A stretch of DNA of 64,000 nucleotides from Methanococcus vannielii SB (GTDB lineage: Archaea > AGJL01 > Methanococci > Methanococcales > Methanococcaceae). This document shows positions 17,758-26,304 of the stretch, in pieces (positions within the stretch are counted from its first letter, which is position 1; the number at the start of each line of letters is the position of its first letter). The notes under the pieces are model-generated. The model was not told the origin of the DNA. It did no database searches and saw only the letters and a program-made list of their open reading frames with translations. Where the stretch lies: contig NC_009634.1 of the NCBI RefSeq assembly GCF_000017165.1, positions 124,001 through 188,000 of the forward strand, in the 5' to 3' direction. Made by a program: the position numbers and the translations under genes.

Positions 17758-18888
17758 ATGTTAAAAACAGAAAATTTAACTGTAGGCTATAATAATTATA
17801 CTGTAGTTGAAAATGCAAACTTAGAGATACGGGAAAGGGAGATACTATGTATTATCGGTCCAAATGGAGTTGGTAAGTCAACACTTTTAAAAACGATTGC
17901 AACATATCTAAATCCAAAAAAAGGGGCAGTGTACCTAAATTCTAAAAAAATACATGACTTAAAACCAAAAGACCTCGCAAAAGAAATGGCGGTAGTATTA
18001 ACTGAACGCGTAAATCCTGGAAACATGACTGGATTTGATATAATTGGAATTGGTAGGCATCCTTATACTGATCTTTTTGGAAGCCTAACTGAAAATGATA
18101 AAAAAATTATTGTAAATTCTGCAAAATCGGTAAATGCAGAATATCTACTTAAAAAAAACTTTTTTGAAATGAGTGACGGGGAAAAACAGAAAATAATGAT
18201 TGCACGGGCTATTGCACAAGAACCAAATGTTTTGATACTTGACGAACCAACAAGTTTTTTAGATGCACGGCATAAAATTGAACTAACGCTTCTTTTAAGA
18301 AAACTCGCTACTGATAAAAATATTGCTATAATAGTAACGCTTCACGATATTGAACTAGGTTTAAGAATTGCTGATAAAATGGCACTCATAAAGGACCATA
18401 AAATAATTGCATACGGTTATCCTGAAAATATAATGGATAAAAATACGGTAAATACATTATATGGGTTAACTAGTGCCAATTATAGTAATTTGCTTGGTTA
18501 CTTTGAATTAAAAAACGAATTTAAAAAAGAATATAAAAAAAAAGTGTTTGTGGTTTGCGGAGGCGGTACTGGAACAGGTTTATTAAGATATCTTGTGAAA
18601 AACGGTTATGAAATTATAGTTGGAGTATTACATAAAAATGACATTGACTATGCTGTTGCAGAGTCCATGGAATTAAATGTTATTTTTGAATTGCCCTATA
18701 CTAAAATATCCTTTGAAAAACTAAACAGTGCAGTAAATGAACTAAAAAATATTGATATATTAATCCATACTGACTTTGCAGTTGGCGAAATAAATCTTTT
18801 AAATTTAGAAATAATTACGGAGGCTAAAAAATTAGGTAAGCAGATTATTTCGTTTAATGGAAATATTGAATGCTTAAACAATCTATAA
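17758..18888 (+). CDS. FecCD-type ABC importer ATP-binding protein with C-terminal extension
   Basis: Residues 1-250 are an ABC ATPase: Walker A GPNGVGKST (34-42), signature FEMSDGEKQK, Walker B VLILDEPTSFLD and switch TLHD. This resembles BtuD/FhuC-type subunits of corrinoid, haem or siderophore importers. A further 115 residues (from KKKVFVVCGGGTGTGLLRYL) form an extra alpha/beta domain with a glycine-rich, nucleotide-binding-like loop; its role is unknown. It is transcribed toward the permease genes, the opposite direction to the rest of the importer, so it has its own promoter. The upstream region holds an actatcaa half-site like that before the binding-protein gene. Confidence 0.87.
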   Translation: MLKTENLTVGYNNYTVVENANLEIREREILCIIGPNGVGKSTLLKTIATYLNPKKGAVYLNSKKIHDLKPKDLAKEMAVVLTERVNPGNMTGFDIIGIGRHPYTDLFGSLTENDKKIIVNSAKSVNAEYLLKKNFFEMSDGEKQKIMIARAIAQEPNVLILDEPTSFLDARHKIELTLLLRKLATDKNIAIIVTLHDIELGLRIADKMALIKDHKIIAYGYPENIMDKNTVNTLYGLTSANYSNLLGYFELKNEFKKEYKKKVFVVCGGGTGTGLLRYLVKNGYEIIVGVLHKNDIDYAVAESMELNVIFELPYTKISFEKLNSAVNELKNIDILIHTDFAVGEINLLNLEIITEAKKLGKQIISFNGNIECLNNL

Positions 18889-18915
18889 TTAAACTTTTGA
18901 TAAACTTTTTCTTCT

Positions 18916-19971
18916 TTAGTTTGTAAGCTTTACCTTTTCCCTTGAAACTACTAAATATACAACAAGAACCCCTCCAACAATACTTAAAATACTTCCAATC
19001 GGAAGCATTATTGGAGGCCTATTTAAACCCAATAAATAGTTAAACGGTAAAGTGTATTTTATAGAGATTATATGGCATGAAAGCATTAAAAAAACACCCG
19101 CAAGAAGTGTCGTTGGCATAAGCCACTTATGGTCTGATGTTTTTATAAGTGGTCGTGCCATAAATGGAGCTATGACTCCTACAAATGTTATCATCCCTAC
19201 AAAGGGTATTATTGACCCTACAATAAACCCAGTTGATACTAAAATTAGCAATCTTATTTGTTTTATATTTAGCCCAAAACTTTTTGCATATTGTTCTCCA
19301 AAAAGTAACGCATTTAATGGTTTTATAAGTAGTATTGCAGCAGTTAAGAATACCATTGTGCAAGAAGCAATTAATAAAATGTTTTCAGGCCGAACCCCCA
19401 TTAAACTGCCAAGCGTAAAAAAATAGTAGTTCATTATACTATGTCCTTCCGCATTTGCAATTAAGTATGATCTAACTCCCCCAAGTAAATAGCTCATTAA
19501 CAAGGATACTATTATAATATCATTTACATCTTTAACAATTGATGCAATTATAATTAGTAAAATTATGGAAACTAATCCGCCAATCCAACCTGCAACCAAT
19601 AATTCATTGTTGAAACTAGAAAATATATTTGAAAACCCTTCTAAAAAAATTGTAAATGCGGCAAATAGTAAAACCCCGCTTGTCATTCCTGTTGTATATG
19701 GGGATGCAAGGAAATTCCTAAATAGTGTTTGAAGCATCAGTCCACATAATGATAGTCCAATCCCTACAAAAATTGCAGTTAAGATGGGAGGTAGTCTAAC
19801 ATTGCCAATTATACTATCTTTAGTATCATCCCCTGTAGTTCCATTGATTAGATATTCAGTTACGTCATTAATGCTAATCGACTTTGCATTTCCGCCAAAG
19901 TATATTCCGGTAATAATAAGCCCGATATTTATTATAACTAATGCCAATATTATAACGAATCTCTTTTTCAT
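18916..19971 (-). CDS. FecCD-family ABC importer permease (second)
   Basis: The 351-residue membrane protein has about ten hydrophobic segments and FecCD/BtuC family blocks: RLPPILTAIFVGIGLSLCGLMLQTLFRNFLASP near the start, and IIPFVGMITFVGVIAPFMAR, the cytoplasmic loop that contacts the ATPase. It follows the first permease with a 27-bp gap. Two different permeases suggest a heterodimeric channel like FepD/FepG rather than a BtuC homodimer. It converges with the ATPase gene; only 27 bp separate their ends. Confidence 0.87.
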   Translation of the reverse strand: MKKRFVIILALVIINIGLIITGIYFGGNAKSISINDVTEYLINGTTGDDTKDSIIGNVRLPPILTAIFVGIGLSLCGLMLQTLFRNFLASPYTTGMTSGVLLFAAFTIFLEGFSNIFSSFNNELLVAGWIGGLVSIILLIIIASIVKDVNDIIIVSLLMSYLLGGVRSYLIANAEGHSIMNYYFFTLGSLMGVRPENILLIASCTMVFLTAAILLIKPLNALLFGEQYAKSFGLNIKQIRLLILVSTGFIVGSIIPFVGMITFVGVIAPFMARPLIKTSDHKWLMPTTLLAGVFLMLSCHIISIKYTLPFNYLLGLNRPPIMLPIGSILSIVGGVLVVYLVVSREKVKLTN

Positions 19972-19998
19972 ATTTTCGCCTAAGTTACATAGTGTGTG

Positions 19999-21054
19999 TT
20001 AAATTTTATGATTTCTACTCTTAAAGAATAGTAAAAGGGAAATTGGTGCACCAATTAAAGACAATGGAGCATGTAATGGAAGAGGCACTGTTGAAGTAAA
20101 TAGTACGCCAGGTCTTGCTAATATATCTGCAAAAATTAGAAAAGTAATCCCTAACAATGCAGTAATTGGAAATACATAGATGTGTTTTGAAGTATTGAGT
20201 ATTCCTCTTGCAATTATTGGACAAATTATTCCAATAAATGATATGGGGCCAGTAAACGCAACAACCGTTGATGTTAATATACAAGAAAGTAAAATTAAAA
20301 GCCTTTTAAATTTCTTTAAATCAACGCCCACACTAGCAGCATAGCTTTCCCCTATTAAATTTGCATCCAAACTTTTTGAAAGTAGGATGTATGTTAGAAA
20401 GATAAACGGCAAAATAACTACAGCCATAACTTTTAGCTGATCCCATGTTAAACTCTGTACGCTGCCCATCCCCCAAGTAAGATATCCTGAAATTCCTGAA
20501 CCTTCTGTATCGATGTAATTTCCTGTTGTTACAATTACGTCTGAAAGCCCTGAAACAGCACCGCTTATCATCATACCGCATATTAAAAGGGTCGATATCT
20601 GTTTAACTTTTTTTGAAATGCCTATAACTAAAAGCATAGTAATTATGGAACCAATATATGCCATAACTATTCTGATAAGTATTGAATTTGATATTCCAAT
20701 ATGTAATAATACTGAAGTAAACATGTAAATTGCAATACCTAGTCCTGCACCACTTGATACCCCCATAAAATAAGGATCAGCTAATGGATTTCTAAAATAA
20801 CCTTGCATTAAAAGTCCAGAGATTGAAACTGCCGCCCCGACTAAAAAACATCCAATTACTCGGGTTAGTCTTAAATCCTTAATTATCTTATCAACCCCCG
20901 AATTTCCCGTAGTTCCGTTTAGTACATAGTCTTTTAATTCATTACTACTAACGGGTACACTTCCTTCTAAAATACTAAAATACGATAAAATACCAATTAA
21001 AACAAAGCATACGACTAAAACTACTGAAAAGTTTTTAAAACTCACTAAACTCAC
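19999..21054 (-). CDS. FecCD-family ABC importer permease (first)
   Basis: The 351-residue protein has the FecCD signature [19 protein letters not shown] and [19 protein letters not shown], and the coupling loop [20 protein letters not shown]. About ten membrane segments are visible. It lies between the binding-protein gene and the second permease on the minus strand. Its partner is probably the next gene; they share only moderate similarity. Likely substrate, from the cluster, is a metal-tetrapyrrole or metal chelate. Confidence 0.87.
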   Translation of the reverse strand: MSLVSFKNFSVVLVVCFVLIGILSYFSILEGSVPVSSNELKDYVLNGTTGNSGVDKIIKDLRLTRVIGCFLVGAAVSISGLLMQGYFRNPLADPYFMGVSSGAGLGIAIYMFTSVLLHIGISNSILIRIVMAYIGSIITMLLVIGISKKVKQISTLLICGMMISGAVSGLSDVIVTTGNYIDTEGSGISGYLTWGMGSVQSLTWDQLKVMAVVILPFIFLTYILLSKSLDANLIGESYAASVGVDLKKFKRLLILLSCILTSTVVAFTGPISFIGIICPIIARGILNTSKHIYVFPITALLGITFLIFADILARPGVLFTSTVPLPLHAPLSLIGAPISLLLFFKSRNHKI

Positions 21055-21148
21055 CTTAATGTAAATATTAAAATTTTAAAAAAAGTAGGAAATAATAGTA
21101 TATATACATGATATATTTTAATATCAATCGTATTTACACGATATTAAA

Positions 21149-22417
21149 TTATGGTTGGATTTTATTGTGGTGTGCTAAATTTGAATCCCCGCCAGAAAAC
21201 AAGGTCGGCTGAACCATTCTAGCAAAATCTTCCATATATCGTTTAGGGTCTTTCATTTCTTGGATAAAGTAGTCCCTATTTGAAGTATAAAATCTACCAT
21301 TTTGATATGCCTTAAAGTTTGCAAAATCAGGATTGAATGCAAGTAATTCTTCTTTTGTTTTTATTTCATTGCCGGTAAATACCCTCATTATGACTACATC
21401 TGCAGTCATTGCTCGTTCATAAAATGTTTCTTTATCTATGGTATTTGAACTTGAGCCGGGAATGTCATTAAATACGTATTCTCCACCAAATTCGTTAACC
21501 ATTCTACTATTGTAATTTTGAGCACCTTGAACTGTTGCAGTATTTCTTGCAGTAGACCATGAGAAACTTACAACTGTTGGATAATCGTTAGCTTTTGAAG
21601 TAGTTCTTAATAATTCATTTCTTTTTCTCCAAGTATCTTGGAAATAGTCTTCTATCTCGTCTGAGTTTTCTTCACCAAAGAATGCTGCTGCAAATTTTGT
21701 CCATTCAGTTCTACCCATGAATGTTGGTTCTTGATAGGTAAATACCCTACTTGGTAAAATGTTTAATTCTTTTAGTTTATTTTCCATGTCATCATGTTGA
21801 ACCCATTCTCCTAAAAATACGATATCTGGATTAGATGCAACAACTTTATCATAGTCCATTGCCGATGCAGAACCTATTCCTAGTATTTCTCCTTGATTAT
21901 ATCTAGTTTCTATTTTAGAAGAATATTTTGCGTAAGAATTTGTAATCCCTTTAAATGAATCATATATTTCGTCTTTATCGAGTATATCCGCAGTTGACAT
22001 TAATGGTGCATAGAATATCGTTGATATTCTAGTTAATGGAACACTTAAAACCGTTGTACCGGAAATCTTCGGATCGCTTGCACCTTCTTTTAATAGTACA
22101 AACTTATTTCCAGTAGAATCTACTACATAACTGTAACCTTCATCCCATTTTGGTTCCATTTCAAAGTTTTCTGCAAAAACAACTGGACTTCTAAACTTAT
22201 CATAATTTCTAAATAAATAAACTACGTCTGCAACGTTTACATTTCCGTCACAATTTAAGTCTCCAACATCAATTGGAACGTTTCTATTTTTAAATAAATA
22301 AACTACGTCTGCAATATTTATGTTTCCATCACCATTCACGTCCCCAATTTTTTGGGCGGATGTGGATGGTAAAAGAGCTAACATTGCGAGTACTAATAGT
22401 ACTACTATCTTTTTCAA
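21149..22417 (-). CDS. ABC importer substrate-binding protein with N-terminal dockerin domain
   Basis: TTG at 22417 follows AGGTGGT. The 422-residue product has a signal peptide (KKIVVLLVLAMLALLPSTSA), then two dockerin calcium repeats, IGDVNGDGNINIADVVYLF and VGDLNCDGNVNVADVVYLF, within residues 24-70, then a Peripla_BP_2 domain of the BtuF/FepB class (PDIVFLGEW, FSWSTARNTATVQGA, RFYTSNRDYF). Dockerins bind cohesin domains; four cohesin-type proteins are encoded right beside it. The dockerin therefore probably fixes this binding protein to a surface scaffold instead of a lipid anchor. The first permease follows after about 95 bp. An inverted repeat lies over its promoter. Confidence 0.9.
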   Translation of the reverse strand: MKKIVVLLVLAMLALLPSTSAQKIGDVNGDGNINIADVVYLFKNRNVPIDVGDLNCDGNVNVADVVYLFRNYDKFRSPVVFAENFEMEPKWDEGYSYVVDSTGNKFVLLKEGASDPKISGTTVLSVPLTRISTIFYAPLMSTADILDKDEIYDSFKGITNSYAKYSSKIETRYNQGEILGIGSASAMDYDKVVASNPDIVFLGEWVQHDDMENKLKELNILPSRVFTYQEPTFMGRTEWTKFAAAFFGEENSDEIEDYFQDTWRKRNELLRTTSKANDYPTVVSFSWSTARNTATVQGAQNYNSRMVNEFGGEYVFNDIPGSSSNTIDKETFYERAMTADVVIMRVFTGNEIKTKEELLAFNPDFANFKAYQNGRFYTSNRDYFIQEMKDPKRYMEDFARMVQPTLFSGGDSNLAHHNKIQP

Positions 22418-22467
22418 AATACCACCTTTGTAATAATAATTTTTAAAATATATTATAAAATAGTATA

Positions 22468-22481
22468 ACTATCAAGATAGT
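22468..22481 (-). promoter_or_regulatory. Inverted repeat ACTATCAAGATAGT over the importer promoter
   Basis: ACTATC-AA-GATAGT is a perfect inverted repeat 51 bases upstream of the binding-protein start. Read on the minus strand, a TATA-like element (aattttatatac, 22482-22493) lies directly upstream, so the repeat covers the space between TATA box and transcript start, typical of a repressor site. A MarR-type regulator gene lies in the same locus and is a candidate binder. Confidence 0.5.
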
Positions 22482-22557
22482 ATATAAAATTTATTATAAA
22501 ACAAAAAAAAGTAATACTAATAAAAAATAATACCCGTAGTTATGACTGAATTTTATT

Positions 22558-24645
22558 TTATTTTATTTTAGAGTTCACAAAAGTAAGTCCTGTAAATACT
22601 CCTAAAATTGATGCAAAGCAGTAGTAAATTATTGAAAATCCTGAATCAGAAAAACTTTGCTCAATTACCTGATTTTCAACCTTTTTCACTTTATTTACCT
22701 TTAAAAGTATATTACTCCCTTCAATGTCAACAATTTCTGTTGAATTTATAATTTTTGGCGGATCTATAAATTCAATTTTTTCTGTAAAGTCCCATTGGTA
22801 ATATCCAATTGCAATATCTTTATTACCTAAGGATACTGGAGGATAGTACCGCACATTCCATTTTATTTCAGTAGTTTTTGAAACATCTAACTTTAAGTTA
22901 ACCGTTTTATTTTCTTGGCTATTTAATTCGATATTATATCTTGGACTATTGGGGCTTCCAGTTCCAGTAAATTCAATATATACGCTTACTGGATATGTAA
23001 ATGGGTTTGTTAAACTCATGTTTAAAACTATTGTTTCATTTTCACCCGATTTAAGAGTTTTAAATGATCTGTTAGATACCTCATAGGTGATTGGATTAAT
23101 GTTTAAAATTTCGATTATTCCTTTTGCAGTATAACTTGCATTTAATGGGTCAGTGACTTTACACGAAACAAGGTACATGGAGTAGTCAGGATATTTTTGA
23201 GAAGACTTTTCCCTAGTTGAATTTTTTCCATTTCCAAATTCCCAATAGTATTTCAAACTATCTAAATCATCATCTTCATCATGACTTATTGCTTGGAAAT
23301 TTACTTCATTATTATTGTGTATTGTGTAATATATTCTAGTTACTGGCGGAATATTTTTACGCCTTTCAATAACACTTATAGTTAATTCTTTAAATTTAGG
23401 TAAAATTTCAGTTTCATTTGAGTATACGGTAATATTTCCAACATGAACTTTTGAAGAAGTATTTTCATTTGTCTTTGGAGTCACCCTAAACTCCAGTAAA
23501 CTAAATGTATTTGTTGTCGTTTGTTCTTTTAGAGAAATGTTAAAATAAAGATAACTCTCATTTACGTAAATATTAGGATTATTTGATTTTGACCTATTCA
23601 ACTTTGAATAAACTTCTGAAACTTCGGGTATTTTATAGTCTAAGATTTCGAAAATTGAATCATTAATAAAAATATATCCTGAAATATCGGTAAGGTTTTC
23701 TTTGAAGTTATTTGCTCTTAATCTAATTGTTTTGGAATTACCTATCGTCGTATCCATTTTTTCAGTATATTTCCCATCAACATAAAACATAAATCCATCA
23801 AAAGTATCTTGATTCTCATCTTGCTTTTTTTCATTTACTGAAAAATTATCTAAAAGAATATCATTTACATAAACTTTTGGAGTTATTCTATAATCATCGT
23901 TCTTTACAGTTATTGGAAGAGTTAATAAATTAATAAATGTTTCATTTTCATAAATTGAATTTGGAATCATGAAAAATGAAAGATTATTATCCCTAACTTC
24001 GTAATTAAATTTTGAACATAATATATTTGGAACAGGATTATCCATAATAGATATGTTTTCAAAGTAAATATTTCCAGATATATTTTTTAAAGGGGTTTTA
24101 ACACCTTTTATTGATATTTTAGAATTTATTTTTTTATTTGTTTCGTAATTAATTAAGTCAATTTCAGTAACTGTGTACCCTAAGGGAGATAATTTAACTT
24201 TTAAATTACTCAAAGTCATATTATTGTACGTAAAACCGTTAGAATCAGAAACAGTAGTCCCCAGTAATTCAATAGTGGAATTACCTTCTTTTAATACGTT
24301 AAATTTTATTTTTGCAATATTTATATCGCCAGTTGGAGGAGTTGAAAACCATACAATACTAATCCTACCATTTGACAAAGATACGTCCCCAATATCGGAA
24401 TTTAAATCTTTTGATAGGGTAATACTTGATAGTTGTAATTGAGTTTTATCGTAAGATATCCGTGTTTCAAAGCCACCACATTTTTTATCTGAGGGAATAT
24501 TTAAAAGATTTAATTCTAAATCAAAAGATTCACCAATAAAAAAAGAATCAGAACTAGAGTTTAATACTACTGAAATTTCCTCTGAAAACGTCTGGGGCAC
24601 AATGCAAAAGATCAATGCTATAAAAACTAAGGTTTTTATTTTCAT
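22558..24645 (-). CDS. Large surface protein with cohesin-like and PKD domains and C-terminal membrane anchor
   Basis: The 695-residue protein has a signal peptide (TLVFIALIFCIVPQTFS), a cohesin-like domain at about 24-155 (FFIGESFDLELNLLNIP, GGFETRISYDKTQLQLSSI, FNVLKEGNSTIELLGTTVSD), a second strand-rich cohesin-like region at about 310-430, a PKD-like domain at about 437-520 (FQAISHDEDDDLDSLKYYWEF) and a C-terminal membrane helix (YYCFASILGVFTGLTFV) with a short basic tail. It should sit on the cell face with the domains outward. It is last in a three-gene operon; its ATG overlaps the previous stop by four bases. It may bind the dockerin of the importer protein or the ligand. Confidence 0.82.
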   Translation of the reverse strand: MKIKTLVFIALIFCIVPQTFSEEISVVLNSSSDSFFIGESFDLELNLLNIPSDKKCGGFETRISYDKTQLQLSSITLSKDLNSDIGDVSLSNGRISIVWFSTPPTGDINIAKIKFNVLKEGNSTIELLGTTVSDSNGFTYNNMTLSNLKVKLSPLGYTVTEIDLINYETNKKINSKISIKGVKTPLKNISGNIYFENISIMDNPVPNILCSKFNYEVRDNNLSFFMIPNSIYENETFINLLTLPITVKNDDYRITPKVYVNDILLDNFSVNEKKQDENQDTFDGFMFYVDGKYTEKMDTTIGNSKTIRLRANNFKENLTDISGYIFINDSIFEILDYKIPEVSEVYSKLNRSKSNNPNIYVNESYLYFNISLKEQTTTNTFSLLEFRVTPKTNENTSSKVHVGNITVYSNETEILPKFKELTISVIERRKNIPPVTRIYYTIHNNNEVNFQAISHDEDDDLDSLKYYWEFGNGKNSTREKSSQKYPDYSMYLVSCKVTDPLNASYTAKGIIEILNINPITYEVSNRSFKTLKSGENETIVLNMSLTNPFTYPVSVYIEFTGTGSPNSPRYNIELNSQENKTVNLKLDVSKTTEIKWNVRYYPPVSLGNKDIAIGYYQWDFTEKIEFIDPPKIINSTEIVDIEGSNILLKVNKVKKVENQVIEQSFSDSGFSIIYYCFASILGVFTGLTFVNSKIK

Positions 24646-25505
24646 AATGTCTTCCCCTTAAATATTGAACCAAATACTGCCCCAGAAATAATGCTACCAA
24701 AAAATATAGATAATAATAAAAAAGGATTTATTGAACCATTATTTTTAACTATTATGGTTATATTTGGGGATATTTCCTCAATATATACTTCTTTTATAAT
24801 TATTTCCGGTTCTTTTTGATTTGGTATAACTTGAATATTGTAAACTACATTTGAACCGGAACTAGATGCTATTTTTGAATCATCAAACGTATCTTCTAAC
24901 TTTGTACTTCCCCCATACTCTTTTACCCCATTTATGATTATTTCTGAACCTTTAAATTCCGTATCAGGATATATTAAACGTGTAGTTCCTGTTTTAGTAT
25001 TTGCTATTCGGGATATCTTACTATATCCATATCCTAAGTCTGAACTGGTAGTTCCGGATAAACTAAGTTCGGTATTTGATTCTTTTTTAGGGCTAAATAC
25101 AATAGTTCCAATAAAAACTGAATCTTCATACCGTGTTTCATCAAAAGTAATTGAAAGGTAAAAATTACCATTTTCAAATTTGAATTCTTTCCACTTTTCA
25201 TTTTTACAATTTTCGCTCCAATTAAACTCGATAGGTTGCAAATTTTCTGTGGAAAAGTCGATATGAACATCTAATGCTCCAAGGCCTCCATCTAACTCTT
25301 CATCAATTACGGTTGAACCATCCATTCCACTATATATTCCCCCCTTTTGAGGGATATTTTCAACACTGATATTAAAATATAATAATTCCCCGTTAGTTTC
25401 GATTGTATTTGGGTCAATCTTTAAAATAAGATTATCTAATGCAAAATTTTGACTAAATATTGCAAAAATAAAAAAAAATAATGTTAAAATAGTAATTAGT
25501 TTCAT
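24642..25505 (-). CDS. Surface protein with one cohesin-like domain and C-terminal membrane anchor
   Basis: The 287-residue protein has an N-terminal signal peptide (ILTLFFFIFAIFSQNFA), a cohesin-like domain at about 24-165 (LYFNISVENIPQKGG, GALDVHIDFSTENLQPIEF, IGTIVFSPKKESNTELSLSG) and a C-terminal helix (PFLLLSIFFGSIISGAVFGSIF) before a basic tail. The strand pattern matches the start of its two neighbours. It overlaps the downstream gene by four bases and abuts the upstream one, so the three are one operon. It is membrane-anchored and faces outward. Ligand unknown. Confidence 0.8.
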   Translation of the reverse strand: MKLITILTLFFFIFAIFSQNFALDNLILKIDPNTIETNGELLYFNISVENIPQKGGIYSGMDGSTVIDEELDGGLGALDVHIDFSTENLQPIEFNWSENCKNEKWKEFKFENGNFYLSITFDETRYEDSVFIGTIVFSPKKESNTELSLSGTTSSDLGYGYSKISRIANTKTGTTRLIYPDTEFKGSEIIINGVKEYGGSTKLEDTFDDSKIASSSGSNVVYNIQVIPNQKEPEIIIKEVYIEEISPNITIIVKNNGSINPFLLLSIFFGSIISGAVFGSIFKGKTL

Positions 25506-26066
25506 TTAACCACCGAAAAAGAAACTTAAAATGTAGTTTATGAACCTTGATATTGCATTTTCAGATTTTGAGTCTTCAGAATTTAAATTTCCAGAAACAG
25601 TTATTTCTTTTGAGACCTGAGTTATTGGTACCTCATTACCTTCAGTATCTGCACCTGTTGACTTAAAATTTAACTGAAATGTCCCAGGATGAAGAGTCTT
25701 TACTTTTACAGTTAAAATATGGTGGTTTCCAGTTATGGGTTCCTCAGTTAAAATAAACCAGTTTTTTACACTCGATTTAGTATATTTTGTTTCATAAAAC
25801 TGGCCTGCAAGCGTACGTAATTCAGCATTGTCTGTCACAGAAATTATTTCATATTTATCTCGACTATTGGATGGAATACTAAACTCGAATTCAAATCCAG
25901 ATAACTCTTTTTTACTATTCAAACTGATTAAAATGTCAAATTCATCGCCTAAACTAACTTCTTTTGGCATTTGTACATCTAAAACTGTAATATCCGCAGG
26001 AGAAGCTGCAAAAGATATTTGAATAAGTATCAAAGACATTATTACTGTTAAAAGTATTTTTTTCAT
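25506..26066 (-). CDS. Small surface protein with one cohesin-like domain
   Basis: The 186-residue protein has a signal peptide (ILLTVIMSLILIQISFA), a single cohesin-like domain at about 24-160 (VSLGDEFDILISLNSKKELSGFEF, ILTVKVKTLHPGTFQLNFKS) and a short hydrophobic end, FINYILSFFFGG, that may attach to the membrane. It is the first gene of the three-gene cohesin operon and starts 230 bp from the divergent 763-residue protein, with which it may share control. Confidence 0.8.
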   Translation of the reverse strand: MKKILLTVIMSLILIQISFAASPADITVLDVQMPKEVSLGDEFDILISLNSKKELSGFEFEFSIPSNSRDKYEIISVTDNAELRTLAGQFYETKYTKSSVKNWFILTEEPITGNHHILTVKVKTLHPGTFQLNFKSTGADTEGNEVPITQVSKEITVSGNLNSEDSKSENAISRFINYILSFFFGG

Positions 26067-26295
26067 TGTCTTCCTCGATTTTTTATTTTTGGATAATTTA
26101 TTGGATGGTATTTAAATTACTACTTATTTAAAATTTAACTTATGCTTTATGCCATAAAATATAAATAGTAATCCTTTGTAATATCAAAAATGGTTTTATT
26201 AATAATAAGTATATAAAATAAACGGTAGGGTAAGACTATGTCAAAATTAAAAAATTAGCCCTATTGATCTAACCTATAAATAATTTTTAAAAAAG
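26067..26295. promoter_or_regulatory. Divergent promoter region between cohesin-protein genes
   Basis: This 229-bp gap separates two divergently transcribed surface-protein genes. It is AT-rich with TATA-like elements in both directions (for example aaaatataaatag near 26155-26167 and aagtatataaaataa near 26208-26222). No perfect operator-like repeat stood out. Shared control of both transcripts from here is likely. Confidence 0.4.
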
Positions 26296-26304
26296 GTGAT
26301 TTAT

